Positions 53,036-61,535 of a stretch of DNA of 64,000 bases are shown here, in pieces. Each line of letters begins with the position of its first letter. Position 1 is the stretch's first letter. The notes beneath the pieces are model-generated. The model made no database searches and had not been told where the DNA came from. It was given only the letters and a program-made list of their open reading frames with translations. A program made the translations under genes and the position numbers. The stretch spans positions 62,001 to 126,000 of the forward strand of contig JAUVXJ010000010.1 of the NCBI GenBank assembly GCA_030603665.1, read 5' to 3'. Source of the DNA: Chloroflexota bacterium. Lineage in GTDB: Bacteria > Chloroflexota > Anaerolineae > UBA7937 > B3-Chlor.

Positions 53036-53131
53036 CACGATCGATAGTCGAGCCGTTCCAAGGACCTACTCAAGGGTGGTCAACAGCTTGTGCTCCCCGG
53101 TGGCACGGTTGTGGCACTTGGGCATATGCAC

Positions 53132-53160
53132 TTGCGTTTGTCAGCAAATCAGGCTACAAT
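53132..53160 (+). promoter_or_regulatory. Probable promoter of the ATPase operon
   Basis: TTGCGT (53132-53137) and TACAAT (53155-53160) are separated by 17 bp. It would give a leader of about 300 nt before the small ORF at 53468. An open frame at 53259-53501 in this leader has no recognisable content. Confidence 0.5.
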
Positions 53161-53467
53161 GCTGCACAATCCGCATCTGCCAGGTTCCCCACTACGTCCC
53201 CTACCACGCACATCTGGCAGACCAACTCATTTCTGGGGCAGAACAGGTGGGATGGACGATGAGCACCCGCACCTACTACCGAACCTCGTCAGCAGGTCGC
53301 CATGTGCTCTTGTCTCCACGGTGGGATGCTGCATCTTCGAGTCGTGCTCAACCTTCGTGGACTGTCTATACCCAGAGCCGTACACGCGACAGTCTGGTGG
53401 CCCGTGGGTCGCCTGAAGCGTCCGCAAGCTGCGACGAGGAAGTGCACGCTTTCGGGGAGAGTGTCTC

Positions 53468-53629
53468 ATGGTCAACTCATCCCATAGGCCGACCCTCGTA
53501 GTCATTGATGTCGACGAGTATTCGGCGCTCGCGCCTGAGGGGTGTTATGGAAGCCATCAAGCAGTTACCAACTCCACAACTTCGATCCCCATTATGCCGC
53601 CTTCGTATCGGCGAATAGGTCGGAGGTAG
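53468..53629 (+). CDS. 53-residue ORF directly upstream of the ATPase gene
   Basis: GGGGAGAG lies 6 nt before the ATG. The product begins MVNSSHRPTLVVIDVDEYSA and ends PPSYRRIGRR. The start resembles the first strand of a nucleotide-cyclase-like or response-type domain (LVVIDVDEYS), but the rest is short and not conserved to my eye. Its stop (53627-53629) overlaps the ribosome site of the ATPase gene, 5 bp before its GTG. It could be a translational leader, a truncated gene, or chance. Confidence 0.35.
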   Translation: MVNSSHRPTLVVIDVDEYSALAPEGCYGSHQAVTNSTTSIPIMPPSYRRIGRR

Positions 53630-53634
53630 CGGTC

Positions 53635-56190
53635 GTGGCAAGCGAATTCGGTCCACTCGGTGACGACTGGCCCCTCACGTTGACGCCTCGCCAATTGGCT
53701 GAGTATCTAGGGGTCCCAGTTGTGGATGTCTATGGTGCGCTGGAGCGAAAACTCCTACCCGGAATCAGGGTCAAGAAAGGGTGGAGAATCCCGCGCAGCT
53801 ACCTGTTGGAATGGATGAGGAGTCAGCTCACGCAGGCATTGAAATTGGGTGCCGGCCAGGAATCGCTCAGGACCGACATGCCAAGCGAGGAGATGCTGGA
53901 GAATCCCATCGGGGATGTAACCAGGACCGACGAAGCAGTGCGAGGAACTGTTCAGAGATTCGACCACAGCAAAGGTTACGGCTTCATCACACTTGTAGAC
54001 GGACGGCGCGGCTTTTTTCGCCAGGATGCACTGAGGGGAACGCCAGACATAGGCATTGGGATTGGCGATATCGTCACTGTAGTCTTGGGCCCAACCCCCG
54101 TTGAAGCGGATCGCTACCCGTCAGCCAAGAAGATTGAAGTCTTGAAGAGTTCACAGCGGACACAGGGCGACAATGCAGAAGCCCTCTATTACACAGCACT
54201 CGATGTCCGGGAACAGGGCAACTTTGAGAAAGCACGCGAGCATTTTGAGAAAGCAATAGATGAAGACGCTTTCCTTTCGATCTATCAGGCTTACGCCACA
54301 ATGGAGGAGGATCTGGACCGCCTGGAAGAAGCGGAACGCATTCTCCACAATGCTCTTCAGGCTTTTCCGTTGATAGGCGCCCTCCACCTTCAGCTCGCCA
54401 AAGTCACGGAAATGCAGAAAGGGGTTAGTGAAGCCCTCGAGATCTGTCGAATAGGGGTGCAGACAGTCCCGATGTATTTGCCGCTTTGGCAGCAACTCAT
54501 TGCTCTCTTGTTACGTCCCGGTGCAAACAAAGACCTTGGAGAGGCTGTCAGGCAGGCTGAACGGGCGGCAGAGCTTGGACTGCGCATATACGAAGTCCCC
54601 AGGATTGGTACTGTCCTTGGATTCCTTAGAGATTCTGACTTGACCAGACAGGCTGCCCAGTTCTTTGAGGAAGCCGGGTTCGCTGTTGAGATCATCAGCC
54701 TGACCTCAGCCTATGCTAGCTTTGCCATCGAGGCGGAGAGACACGAGTACATTGACGGCTTCGCTCTGAGTGGGCGGATCCTGGTGCGGGTCTTTGACAG
54801 AGATATTGGCTGGCCAGATCTCCGGTCCTATCGTAGGGACGTTGAAGGAAACGTTGAAGGTGTCCGGAGCCTAAACCTCGATATGGCTTTCGCGGTTGTC
54901 AGAGATGACGCTCCTTTTCGCAAAGCGCTTCTGCGAACTCTTAGTGAGAATCGCGTGGCGATAGTTCCGATTACGGTTGATATGATACAGGAAAGCCTTG
55001 ATGGCGACGCCATGGAGGGAATGTGGAGAGCATTGGACGAATGGCTGTCGCGACGAGATCTCTACGCTACGGGATTCCCGGTTTCGGGCAACCTCTTCTT
55101 TGGTCGAGAATCCGAGCTCGCTGAAATAGGTCAGACTCTTCATTATGGTCAGCACATTGGGATCTTCGGACTGCGCAGAGTTGGAAAGACATCTTTGCTC
55201 TACCAACTCAGGGAGAAGCGTAGTCACGACCTTGTGGCTTACGTTGATCTGCTGGGAATTCCAGGTGACAGTCAGATCTGCAACTACTTGTATTGGGCTA
55301 TCGCACGCGAACTGAAGTTACAATTCCAAAGCGTTTATCCAATCCAAGCTAGTAGGCTGAAGCTCACACTAGGGGACACAGCAGCTTATCAGTCCATACA
55401 CTCCAAGAGCAAGATTCCGTCTCACTTTGACCGAGATCTCCATCTGATACTGGACAGGTTGCGCAGGCTGGATCAGGAGGTCCAGATAATCATTGCATTG
55501 GATGAGGTGGAGAGGATGCTTCCTGTGGGCGACCACCCTGGTTTTGAAGGATTTGCCGAGTTCTTTGCGTACATTCGAGGCATGTCTCAGACAACGGAGG
55601 GCAAGGTTGTCAGCCTAGTGACAGCGGCTAACCCGGCGTTGAGTGAAGAGCCGGTTTGGGCCGGGCGAGACAATCCAGTCTTTGGTTTCTATAGAGAGAT
55701 ATACCTTCCCCCGCTACGGCGCGAAGAATGTGACCTGATGATCACAGAACTGGGACGCAGAATGGGAATCAGCTATGCCAGCGGAGCGCTGGCCGACCTA
55801 TATCACGAGACAGGCGGGCACCCCTCGATTGTCCGAAGGCTCTGCAGCTATATCCAACGTAGAGAGCCTTGGCAAGAACGATCGCTCTTGATCACGGAAG
55901 AGGTAGTCTCCAGGCATCTTCACGACTTCCTGCGGGATGAGTCATGGATGTTTGAGGAGATCTTGAGTCGCCTTGACCGTCACTTCCCCCTTGAGAAGGA
56001 TCTGCTCTTGTTCATCGCAGATGGAGTCGCAAGCGAAGATGAGCTGATAGACATGGTCGACATTCCGATCAGCACTGCACTGCGTCACCTAGTCGGCTAC
56101 CAGCTCATTGTTCGCGAAGGGGACACGTATAAGATAAAGCTCAATCTTCTCGATCGATGGTTGAAGCGCTATCAACTGGGAACTTCATAG
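53635..56190 (+). CDS. Multidomain ATPase: HTH, cold-shock, TPR, unknown region, AAA/STAND
   Basis: The GTG at 53635 follows GGAGGT by 7 nt, giving 851 residues; an in-frame GTG at 53542 lacks a ribosome site. Residues about 15-60 are an excisionase-type helix-turn-helix (LTLTPRQLAEYLGVPVVDVY). About 103-165 is a cold-shock domain with RNP1-like SKGYGFITLVDGRRGFF. TPR helices run about 177-345. An uncharacterised alpha/beta region spans about 350-480 (ILVRVFDRDIGWPDL; AFAVVRDDAPFRKALLRTL; NRVAIVPITVDM). The ATPase has Walker A GLRRVGKTS (512-520) and Walker B IIIALDEVE near 623, with a winged-helix end. It starts the two-ATPase operon. Confidence 0.75.
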   Translation: MASEFGPLGDDWPLTLTPRQLAEYLGVPVVDVYGALERKLLPGIRVKKGWRIPRSYLLEWMRSQLTQALKLGAGQESLRTDMPSEEMLENPIGDVTRTDEAVRGTVQRFDHSKGYGFITLVDGRRGFFRQDALRGTPDIGIGIGDIVTVVLGPTPVEADRYPSAKKIEVLKSSQRTQGDNAEALYYTALDVREQGNFEKAREHFEKAIDEDAFLSIYQAYATMEEDLDRLEEAERILHNALQAFPLIGALHLQLAKVTEMQKGVSEALEICRIGVQTVPMYLPLWQQLIALLLRPGANKDLGEAVRQAERAAELGLRIYEVPRIGTVLGFLRDSDLTRQAAQFFEEAGFAVEIISLTSAYASFAIEAERHEYIDGFALSGRILVRVFDRDIGWPDLRSYRRDVEGNVEGVRSLNLDMAFAVVRDDAPFRKALLRTLSENRVAIVPITVDMIQESLDGDAMEGMWRALDEWLSRRDLYATGFPVSGNLFFGRESELAEIGQTLHYGQHIGIFGLRRVGKTSLLYQLREKRSHDLVAYVDLLGIPGDSQICNYLYWAIARELKLQFQSVYPIQASRLKLTLGDTAAYQSIHSKSKIPSHFDRDLHLILDRLRRLDQEVQIIIALDEVERMLPVGDHPGFEGFAEFFAYIRGMSQTTEGKVVSLVTAANPALSEEPVWAGRDNPVFGFYREIYLPPLRREECDLMITELGRRMGISYASGALADLYHETGGHPSIVRRLCSYIQRREPWQERSLLITEEVVSRHLHDFLRDESWMFEEILSRLDRHFPLEKDLLLFIADGVASEDELIDMVDIPISTALRHLVGYQLIVREGDTYKIKLNLLDRWLKRYQLGTS

Positions 56191-56200
56191 GAGAAGCTAG

Positions 56201-58285
56201 ATGAAGGTAGCACCAAATCCGTATGTGTGGGACAGGGTGAGCACTGACCTGTTCTACGGCCGCGCACGCAAGGACTTGGCGACTGAGTTGCTGGGAGAGT
56301 TGATCAACGGAAGATCGTTTGCCATTGTCGGAGGTCGGCGGATGGGCAAGAGCGTCCTGCTGAACAAGGTGATGCAGGATATGGTTTCAAACTCTGAAGA
56401 ATGGCGGCGAGGCGGGTTGGTGGTGGTGCCGGTTTACATTGACGGACACGGACTACCGTTTGATGGTTCCCCACTGGATATCTTTCTGCGGATAGCGGAC
56501 AGCGTGGATTCATACGTGCGAAGCCGTAGTCTCTTAAGCAAAGAAGTCCACAAAGCGAAAGAGACATCGGGCGCGACAGACTATCTTAGCTCATTCTCTG
56601 AGCGCCTGACAACGGTTGCGCAATCGATGGATTGTCGATTGCAGGTGGTCATTCTATTCGATGAAATAGCCCCCATTTTGAATCATGAACACGGCCTGGG
56701 TTTCTTCTGGAACTGGCGCACGGTTCTCAGCAATTCACCGCTATCATCGTTTGCTAGCGCTGTCTTCGCAGGAGCTACTGAAATGCGAACGATTGCTGAG
56801 GAACACGGATGGTCACCACTGGGCAATATCGTGGCTTGGAAGGAACTTGGGCTACTCAGTCTTGATGACACAAATGACTTGGTAAATGAGCCTACTCGAC
56901 AGCAGCTGACCTCGGACTTCACGAGCACCGTATTCGAACTGACAGGAGGACACCCTTTCCTGATTCAGTACCTCATGCATCAGGTGTGCGAAACGGACCT
57001 TGAGCAAGCGCAAGATAGTCTGGTGCGCGCACAACAGAGATTCTTGGAAGAGCAGAAATGGACTTTCGACAACTGGTGGAGAAAGCTGGACGCTCCTGCG
57101 CGCGATACTTACCGTTTCCTAAGCCATTCGGTGACCCCTGTGCAGCGAAGGGACATAGTAGCTCGGTCTGGCGACGACGCCTATCGCGCATTGAGTAGCC
57201 TGTGTCAAGTTGGTGTAGTAAGGTATCACCCTTCGACAGACGAATACCAATCCGCTGGCGCGCTATTCCTTGAATGGCAACGGCGGTCGTCCACGATGGA
57301 TGCCGCGCAAGTGATTACCTGGCTGCACCTCTCCGATTTGCATTTCAGAGATATGCACGCCTATGAAGCAGACGTTGTTGTCAAGGCCCTGCTAGAGGAC
57401 ATCGGCGAGCGCATCAGGGTCGACGGCCTGCAACCCGATTTTATCATCCTCTCGGGCGACATTGCCTACGCAGGCCAGCGCGAAGAATATGCGATGGCCG
57501 CGGGGTTTCTTGACGACTTGTTGAAAATCGCTAGTCTGCCAAAGGACCGCCTATTTCCTGTCCCCGGCAACCACGATGTGGACCGGGACGCAATCTCCGA
57601 TCTCGCAGCTGGCGCTGCAGAGGTATTGAGGGATCGCGGGAGCGTCAATCGCCTTTTGAACAATGGCCAAGACCGCGCACTCGTTCTCGAGCGCTTTCAC
57701 AACTACCAGCATTTCATCGGCGACTACTTCCACGATGATCATCTCCGTTTTGACCGCACCAACTACTTTTACGTTGATGAGATTGAGGTGGAGGGGCGCC
57801 TGGTAGCCATACTAGGATTGAATTCCGCGTGGCTGGCAGGCTCCGATGAGGACCGCCAACGCCTTGTCTTGGGCGAGCGCCAGGTGCGCGCTGCCCTTGA
57901 CGCGGTTGAGGACGCCGATTTGCGTCTGGCAGTAATGCACCACCCGTTTGACTGGTTACGAGACTTTGACCGCAGCGACGTGGAGCCGCTGCTATGCGGC
58001 AAGTGTGACTTCGTACTCCACGGTCATCTGCATCAGATTGGGCTGCTTCAAGCTCAAACCCCCGACACAAACGCCATGATTATCGGCGCTGGTACCTGCT
58101 ATGAGAAACGCGACCATAGCAACTCCTACAACTTCGTCCAGCTTAACCTTGGCACTGGCCACGGGAAGGTCTACCTGCGTATGTACAGCGACAAGCGCGG
58201 AGGCTTCTGGACGAAGGACGTGTTCAACTACCGAAACCTGTCGGATGGGGTCCATAGCTTCATTCTCGCCAACTGGGATGGGTAG
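56201..58285 (+). CDS. AAA/STAND ATPase fused to a calcineurin-like metallophosphoesterase
   Basis: The ATG follows AGGAGAAGCTAG, 10 bp after the upstream stop, so the two are cotranslated. NPYVWDRVSTDLFYGRARKD opens an archaeal-type ATPase with Walker A GGRRMGKS (44-51) and Walker B VVILFDEIAP (D154, E155), and a winged helix before about 365. Residues about 370-640 are a metallophosphoesterase with all five motifs: LHLSDLHF, LSGDIAYAG, PGNHDVDR, VMHHPFDWL and LHGHLHQIG. Such enzymes cleave phosphodiesters in nucleic acids or nucleotides. The ATPase probably controls the effector. Function in defence is inferred from architecture. Confidence 0.85.
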   Translation: MKVAPNPYVWDRVSTDLFYGRARKDLATELLGELINGRSFAIVGGRRMGKSVLLNKVMQDMVSNSEEWRRGGLVVVPVYIDGHGLPFDGSPLDIFLRIADSVDSYVRSRSLLSKEVHKAKETSGATDYLSSFSERLTTVAQSMDCRLQVVILFDEIAPILNHEHGLGFFWNWRTVLSNSPLSSFASAVFAGATEMRTIAEEHGWSPLGNIVAWKELGLLSLDDTNDLVNEPTRQQLTSDFTSTVFELTGGHPFLIQYLMHQVCETDLEQAQDSLVRAQQRFLEEQKWTFDNWWRKLDAPARDTYRFLSHSVTPVQRRDIVARSGDDAYRALSSLCQVGVVRYHPSTDEYQSAGALFLEWQRRSSTMDAAQVITWLHLSDLHFRDMHAYEADVVVKALLEDIGERIRVDGLQPDFIILSGDIAYAGQREEYAMAAGFLDDLLKIASLPKDRLFPVPGNHDVDRDAISDLAAGAAEVLRDRGSVNRLLNNGQDRALVLERFHNYQHFIGDYFHDDHLRFDRTNYFYVDEIEVEGRLVAILGLNSAWLAGSDEDRQRLVLGERQVRAALDAVEDADLRLAVMHHPFDWLRDFDRSDVEPLLCGKCDFVLHGHLHQIGLLQAQTPDTNAMIIGAGTCYEKRDHSNSYNFVQLNLGTGHGKVYLRMYSDKRGGFWTKDVFNYRNLSDGVHSFILANWDG

Positions 58286-58741
58286 GCAGCCACGCGTAGG
58301 TCTGACTCGCTGTGGCCACTGGGACACTACTAAGCAGAATCATTGCTCCATATTCCCCCCTGAACTCAAGTCCGAATCCACGAGCCCCAGAAAGTCAGCA
58401 CAAGAGGTTGGAATGTGCTCCCCTTTATAATGAACCGCCCCGGGGATTCGAACGCGCGCACATTCATCGCTGCGCCATCAGCACAGTGACAAGGCCGGCT
58501 GCCGTTCCGGCCTTGTCGCCTCAGCTCGATCTCGTCGCAGAACAACGGGACCTTCAGATAGGTACTTCCCTCTGGAGTTGCCTCCAGAGTATGCAGTTGT
58601 GAGTGGAGCGATCGACGAGGCCCTCGGCTGGTGATGGCCGCGGCCAGACTGCGCACAAGTCGCACTGTCCCCCAACGTCCGATGCCGCGCTCACAGATGT
58701 GACGCACGCAGCTCTTGGGCCCCCATAGGGTTGCCCTGTGT
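58286..58741. other. Gene-free stretch after the ATPase operon
   Basis: No protein gene recognised. The minus strand contains GCGCGTTCGAATCCCCGGGG, which has a tRNA-like TTCGAAT loop, but stems do not pair. The terminator at 58488-58517 lies inside. Confidence 0.4.
58488..58517. terminator. Terminator hairpin after the ATPase operon
   Basis: GACAAGGCCGG (58488-58498) and CCGGCCTTGTC (58507-58517) form a perfect 11-bp stem with an 8-nt loop. The T-tract is weak on both strands. Confidence 0.65.
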
Positions 58742-58770
58742 TTGCCGCCGTGCCATTCAGATGTTATACT
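58742..58770 (+). promoter_or_regulatory. Promoter of the GT2 glycosyltransferase gene
   Basis: TTGCCG (58742-58747) and TATACT (58765-58770) are separated by 17 bp, about 36 bp before the chosen start. Confidence 0.6.
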
Positions 58771-58805
58771 TGAAACTTACGACCTGGCGCTGCCAGGCAA
58801 GAGGG

Positions 58806-60320
58806 ATGAGTATTGTGGTTGTGCTGAGCATCATCTACGGCGTGGCCGCGGTCTGGCTGGCCGTCTATACGCTGAACTCCTTCGTCTTGACCTACCTCTA
58901 CTGGCGCTTGCGTTCAGCAGGCTGCGACACCCCCGACCTCACCCGCTTCCCCAAGGTGACGGTGCAGCTGCCTATCTTCAACGAGGCCCACGTCGTGGAA
59001 CGCCTCGTAGACCGCACTGCGCGGATGAGCTATCCCCGAGACAAGCTCCAGATCCAGATCCTGGATGATTCCACCGACGTGACCACCGCCCTGGCCCACA
59101 GAAGAGTGGCCTACCACCGCGCCCGAGGCGTGGATATAGAGCTCATCCACCGCGACGACCGTACGGAGTTCAAGGCTGGCGCGCTTCGCGCCGGCATGAA
59201 AAGTGCCACAGGGGAGTTCATCGCCCTCTTCGATGCCGACTTCCTTCCGCCTCGGGACTTCCTGCCGAAGACGATCCCTCACCTGCTCGCGCGGCCGCGC
59301 CTGGGCTTCGTGCAGACTCGCTGGGGCCACATCAACGGTGGCTACTCTTCCCTTACCCAGGCCCAGGCCATCGCTCTCGATGGTCACTTTGCCATCGAAC
59401 AGCCCGCTCGCCATCGCGCAGGCCTCTTCCTCAACTTCAACGGATCGGCGGGCATCTGGCGTCGAGAGTGCATCGAGGATGCCGGAGGCTGGCAAGGGGA
59501 TACTCTCTGTGAAGACATGGACCTCAGCTATCGCGCTCAGTTGGCGGGCTGGGAGCCCATGTACCTGCGAGACGTGGTGTGCAAAGCCGAGATCCCCCCT
59601 CAGATCCACGCCTTCAAGCGTCAGCAAGCGCGCTGGGCCAGAGGCTCCATCAGCTGCGCCCTGAAGCTATGGCGTCGCATAGTTAGGGCACCTGCGACAC
59701 CCTTCAAGCGCGTCCAGGGCCTGATCCACCTGACCAGCTACCTGCTGCACCCTCTGATGCTGCTGGTCCTGGCCCTGTCGGTGCCCTTGCTGTACCTGCG
59801 ACAGCCCGTGGCCTACCCCTTGACCTACCTGAGCCTGGCCAGCCTGGGCCCCCCAACGATGTACGCCTGGGCACAGCGGAGCCTTTATCCCGACTGGAAG
59901 GAGCGCATGCGGTTCTTCCCTCTTCTCGTGCTGCTGGGCACCGGCCTCACGCTGAGCAACAGCAGAGCCATCTGCAGGGCATTGACCGGAAGGCGGGATG
60001 AGTTCGTGCGGACGCCCAAGTTCAAGCTAGAGGGGCGCAAGGATGAGTGGAAGGGGAGCGGGTATGCACTGTCTTTCGACTGGCTGGTTCTGGGGGAATT
60101 GCTGTCCGCCTTGTACGCTTTGCTCGGGGCAGGCATCGCTTTGCACCAGGGCAACTACTTCGCCATTCCTTTCCTGATGCTGTACGTCCTCGGATTCGGC
60201 TACGTGGCCTGCCTCACCATCCTTCACTCGGCTCGGGGCTGGGTGGGAGGCAGAGCGCCCCTGGCCGGGACCAAAACGCCCCTGGCCGGGAGCGCCAATC
60301 CCTCTTCGTGGAGGCGATAG
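58806..60320 (+). CDS. Membrane GT2-family glycosyltransferase (cellulose-synthase-like)
   Basis: The ATG at 58806 (MSIVVVLSIIYGVAAVWLAV) follows AAGAGGG and starts a membrane helix; the frame start at 58731 overlaps the promoter. The 504-residue product has TVQLPIFNEAHVVERLVD, ILDDSTD, FDADFLPPRDFLPKTIP, CEDMDLSYRAQLAGWEP and QQARWARGS, that is the D, DxD, D and QxxRW set of processive GT2 enzymes. At least four membrane helices follow the catalytic domain. Such enzymes build or export polysaccharide or glycolipid. It converges with the molybdopterin gene. The C-terminus has a short duplicated GRAPLAGTKTPLAGS. Confidence 0.88.
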   Translation: MSIVVVLSIIYGVAAVWLAVYTLNSFVLTYLYWRLRSAGCDTPDLTRFPKVTVQLPIFNEAHVVERLVDRTARMSYPRDKLQIQILDDSTDVTTALAHRRVAYHRARGVDIELIHRDDRTEFKAGALRAGMKSATGEFIALFDADFLPPRDFLPKTIPHLLARPRLGFVQTRWGHINGGYSSLTQAQAIALDGHFAIEQPARHRAGLFLNFNGSAGIWRRECIEDAGGWQGDTLCEDMDLSYRAQLAGWEPMYLRDVVCKAEIPPQIHAFKRQQARWARGSISCALKLWRRIVRAPATPFKRVQGLIHLTSYLLHPLMLLVLALSVPLLYLRQPVAYPLTYLSLASLGPPTMYAWAQRSLYPDWKERMRFFPLLVLLGTGLTLSNSRAICRALTGRRDEFVRTPKFKLEGRKDEWKGSGYALSFDWLVLGELLSALYALLGAGIALHQGNYFAIPFLMLYVLGFGYVACLTILHSARGWVGGRAPLAGTKTPLAGSANPSSWRR

Positions 60321-60353
60321 CGCCGGCCGCTATCTGGGGTATCCGGCTACGGC

Positions 60354-61217
60354 TCAGGGCAAACCCTGGCGTGCCTCCAGGTCCTCGGGATAGAGAACCG
60401 GACCACCTTCAATGGCGCGACTGCCGTCCGGCAAGTCCAGAGGAAGGTCTGCGCCGGCACGAATGGCCCCGCTGGTGGTGTACGGGCCAACGGTGGGCCA
60501 GTAGCCGGACTTCTCTCTGGCGGCGAACTCCAGTCGTACGATAGCCTTGGGCCACTTGTACCCATACTTGGAGGGCACCACCAGACGCAGCGGCGAACCG
60601 TACTTCGCTGCCAGAAGTTCTTCGTTCATGCCATAGGCGAAGAATACTCCGTCCTCCCGGAGCTCGTCTATGGACAGAGACTCGTAGTAGTCATCGGCGC
60701 AGTAGAAGTGTACCCACCTGGCCTCCGGCTGGGGGTCGACCATTTCCATCAGCGTCTCGAGGTCGAACCCCTCCCACTTGGCTCGCGCCGACCAGCACTC
60801 CACGCACTTCAGCCGTCGGATGTCTGTCGCCGATGGTAGGGCTTGCACGTTGTCCAGGGATAGACTCTGTGGCCTCCCTACCAGACCCTCAACGGCCAAG
60901 CGCCACTGGGCAGGGTCAGGGGCGGGGAAGGGGTTGTAGTAGCGGACGTTGAAACCTGGGATGTTCTCGTTGCGCAGAATCTCGGCCAAGGCCGTGCTGG
61001 CCGGCACCACCGTCCCCGGCGTCTCGACCACGGCCGTGCTGGCCGGCACCACCGTCCCTGGCGTCTGGACCACGGCCGTGCTGCGCGGCACCACGGTCCC
61101 GGGAGTCTCGACCCCCGCGGGCGAGGTACTACAAGCCGATAGAGCCTTCGCGGCCAGTGCGCCGGTCGCGCTAACGGAGGCCACTCGCAAGAACTGACGC
61201 CTGGAAACCCTCTTCAT
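60354..61217 (-). CDS. Tat-exported molybdopterin oxidoreductase (sulfite-oxidase/MsrP-like)
   Basis: The 287-residue product has the twin-arginine signal VSRRQFLRVASVSATGALAA and a lipobox-like ALSAC. A linker of three 14-residue repeats (ETPGTVVPASTAVV type) follows. The core has NVQALPSATDIRRLKCVECW with the cofactor-ligating Cys in CVECWSARAKWEG. Further blocks are ARWVHFYCADDYYESLSIDE and SPLRLVVPSKYGYKWPKAIV, characteristic of the oxidoreductase molybdopterin-binding domain. Substrate could be sulfite, methionine sulfoxide or other; no heme partner is adjacent. GGGAGGTGAATCCAG precedes the ATG. Confidence 0.88.
   Translation of the reverse strand: MKRVSRRQFLRVASVSATGALAAKALSACSTSPAGVETPGTVVPRSTAVVQTPGTVVPASTAVVETPGTVVPASTALAEILRNENIPGFNVRYYNPFPAPDPAQWRLAVEGLVGRPQSLSLDNVQALPSATDIRRLKCVECWSARAKWEGFDLETLMEMVDPQPEARWVHFYCADDYYESLSIDELREDGVFFAYGMNEELLAAKYGSPLRLVVPSKYGYKWPKAIVRLEFAAREKSGYWPTVGPYTTSGAIRAGADLPLDLPDGSRAIEGGPVLYPEDLEARQGLP
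60991..61116. repeat. 42-bp tandem repeat, three units
   Basis: Three consecutive 42-bp units (starting 60991, 61033 and 61075) encode the TPGTVVP-STAVV linker of the molybdopterin protein on the minus strand. Units differ by a few bases. Confidence 0.85.
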
Positions 61218-61459
61218 CTGGATTCACCTCCCTGGCCAGGCAAGACCCGCCGATACCTCCATCATACTGAAATACCCGGCGTACTGCATGGGGGCTACGC
61301 ACGCCAAGGCGCTGGAGGGCCACACCTTGGCGAAAGATGTCAGACTGCACCGCCTCCGGTGGGCGCGCCCGTGACCGACCACCGCCATCAGGTCTGCTTG
61401 CACGGGCCATCAACAACGCGGCCCTGCAACCGTCCGGTTGGCCGTTCCGATCCGAGGCG

Positions 61460-61488
61460 TTGACTAGGTGTTCTGGATATCCTATACT
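61460..61488 (+). promoter_or_regulatory. Promoter of the GT2-methyltransferase gene
   Basis: TTGACT (61460-61465) and TATACT (61483-61488) are separated by 17 bp, about 40 bp before the ATG. The rest of the 61218-61535 gap has no gene that I see. Confidence 0.65.
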
Positions 61489-61535
61489 ATCAACATTCAG
61501 CTCGCCTGAGAGCTTGTCAATGAGAGAATCCTGCG

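Noticed and set aside
53076..53501. 141-codon plus-strand frame in the ATPase operon leader
   Set aside because: It covers the promoter and has Ser/Arg/Cys-rich content with no motif; the part from 53259 is also poor.
58438..58470. tRNA-like TTCGAAT loop after the ATPase operon
   Set aside because: The five-base stem has only two of five pairs and there is no acceptor or CCA, so it is noted but not called.
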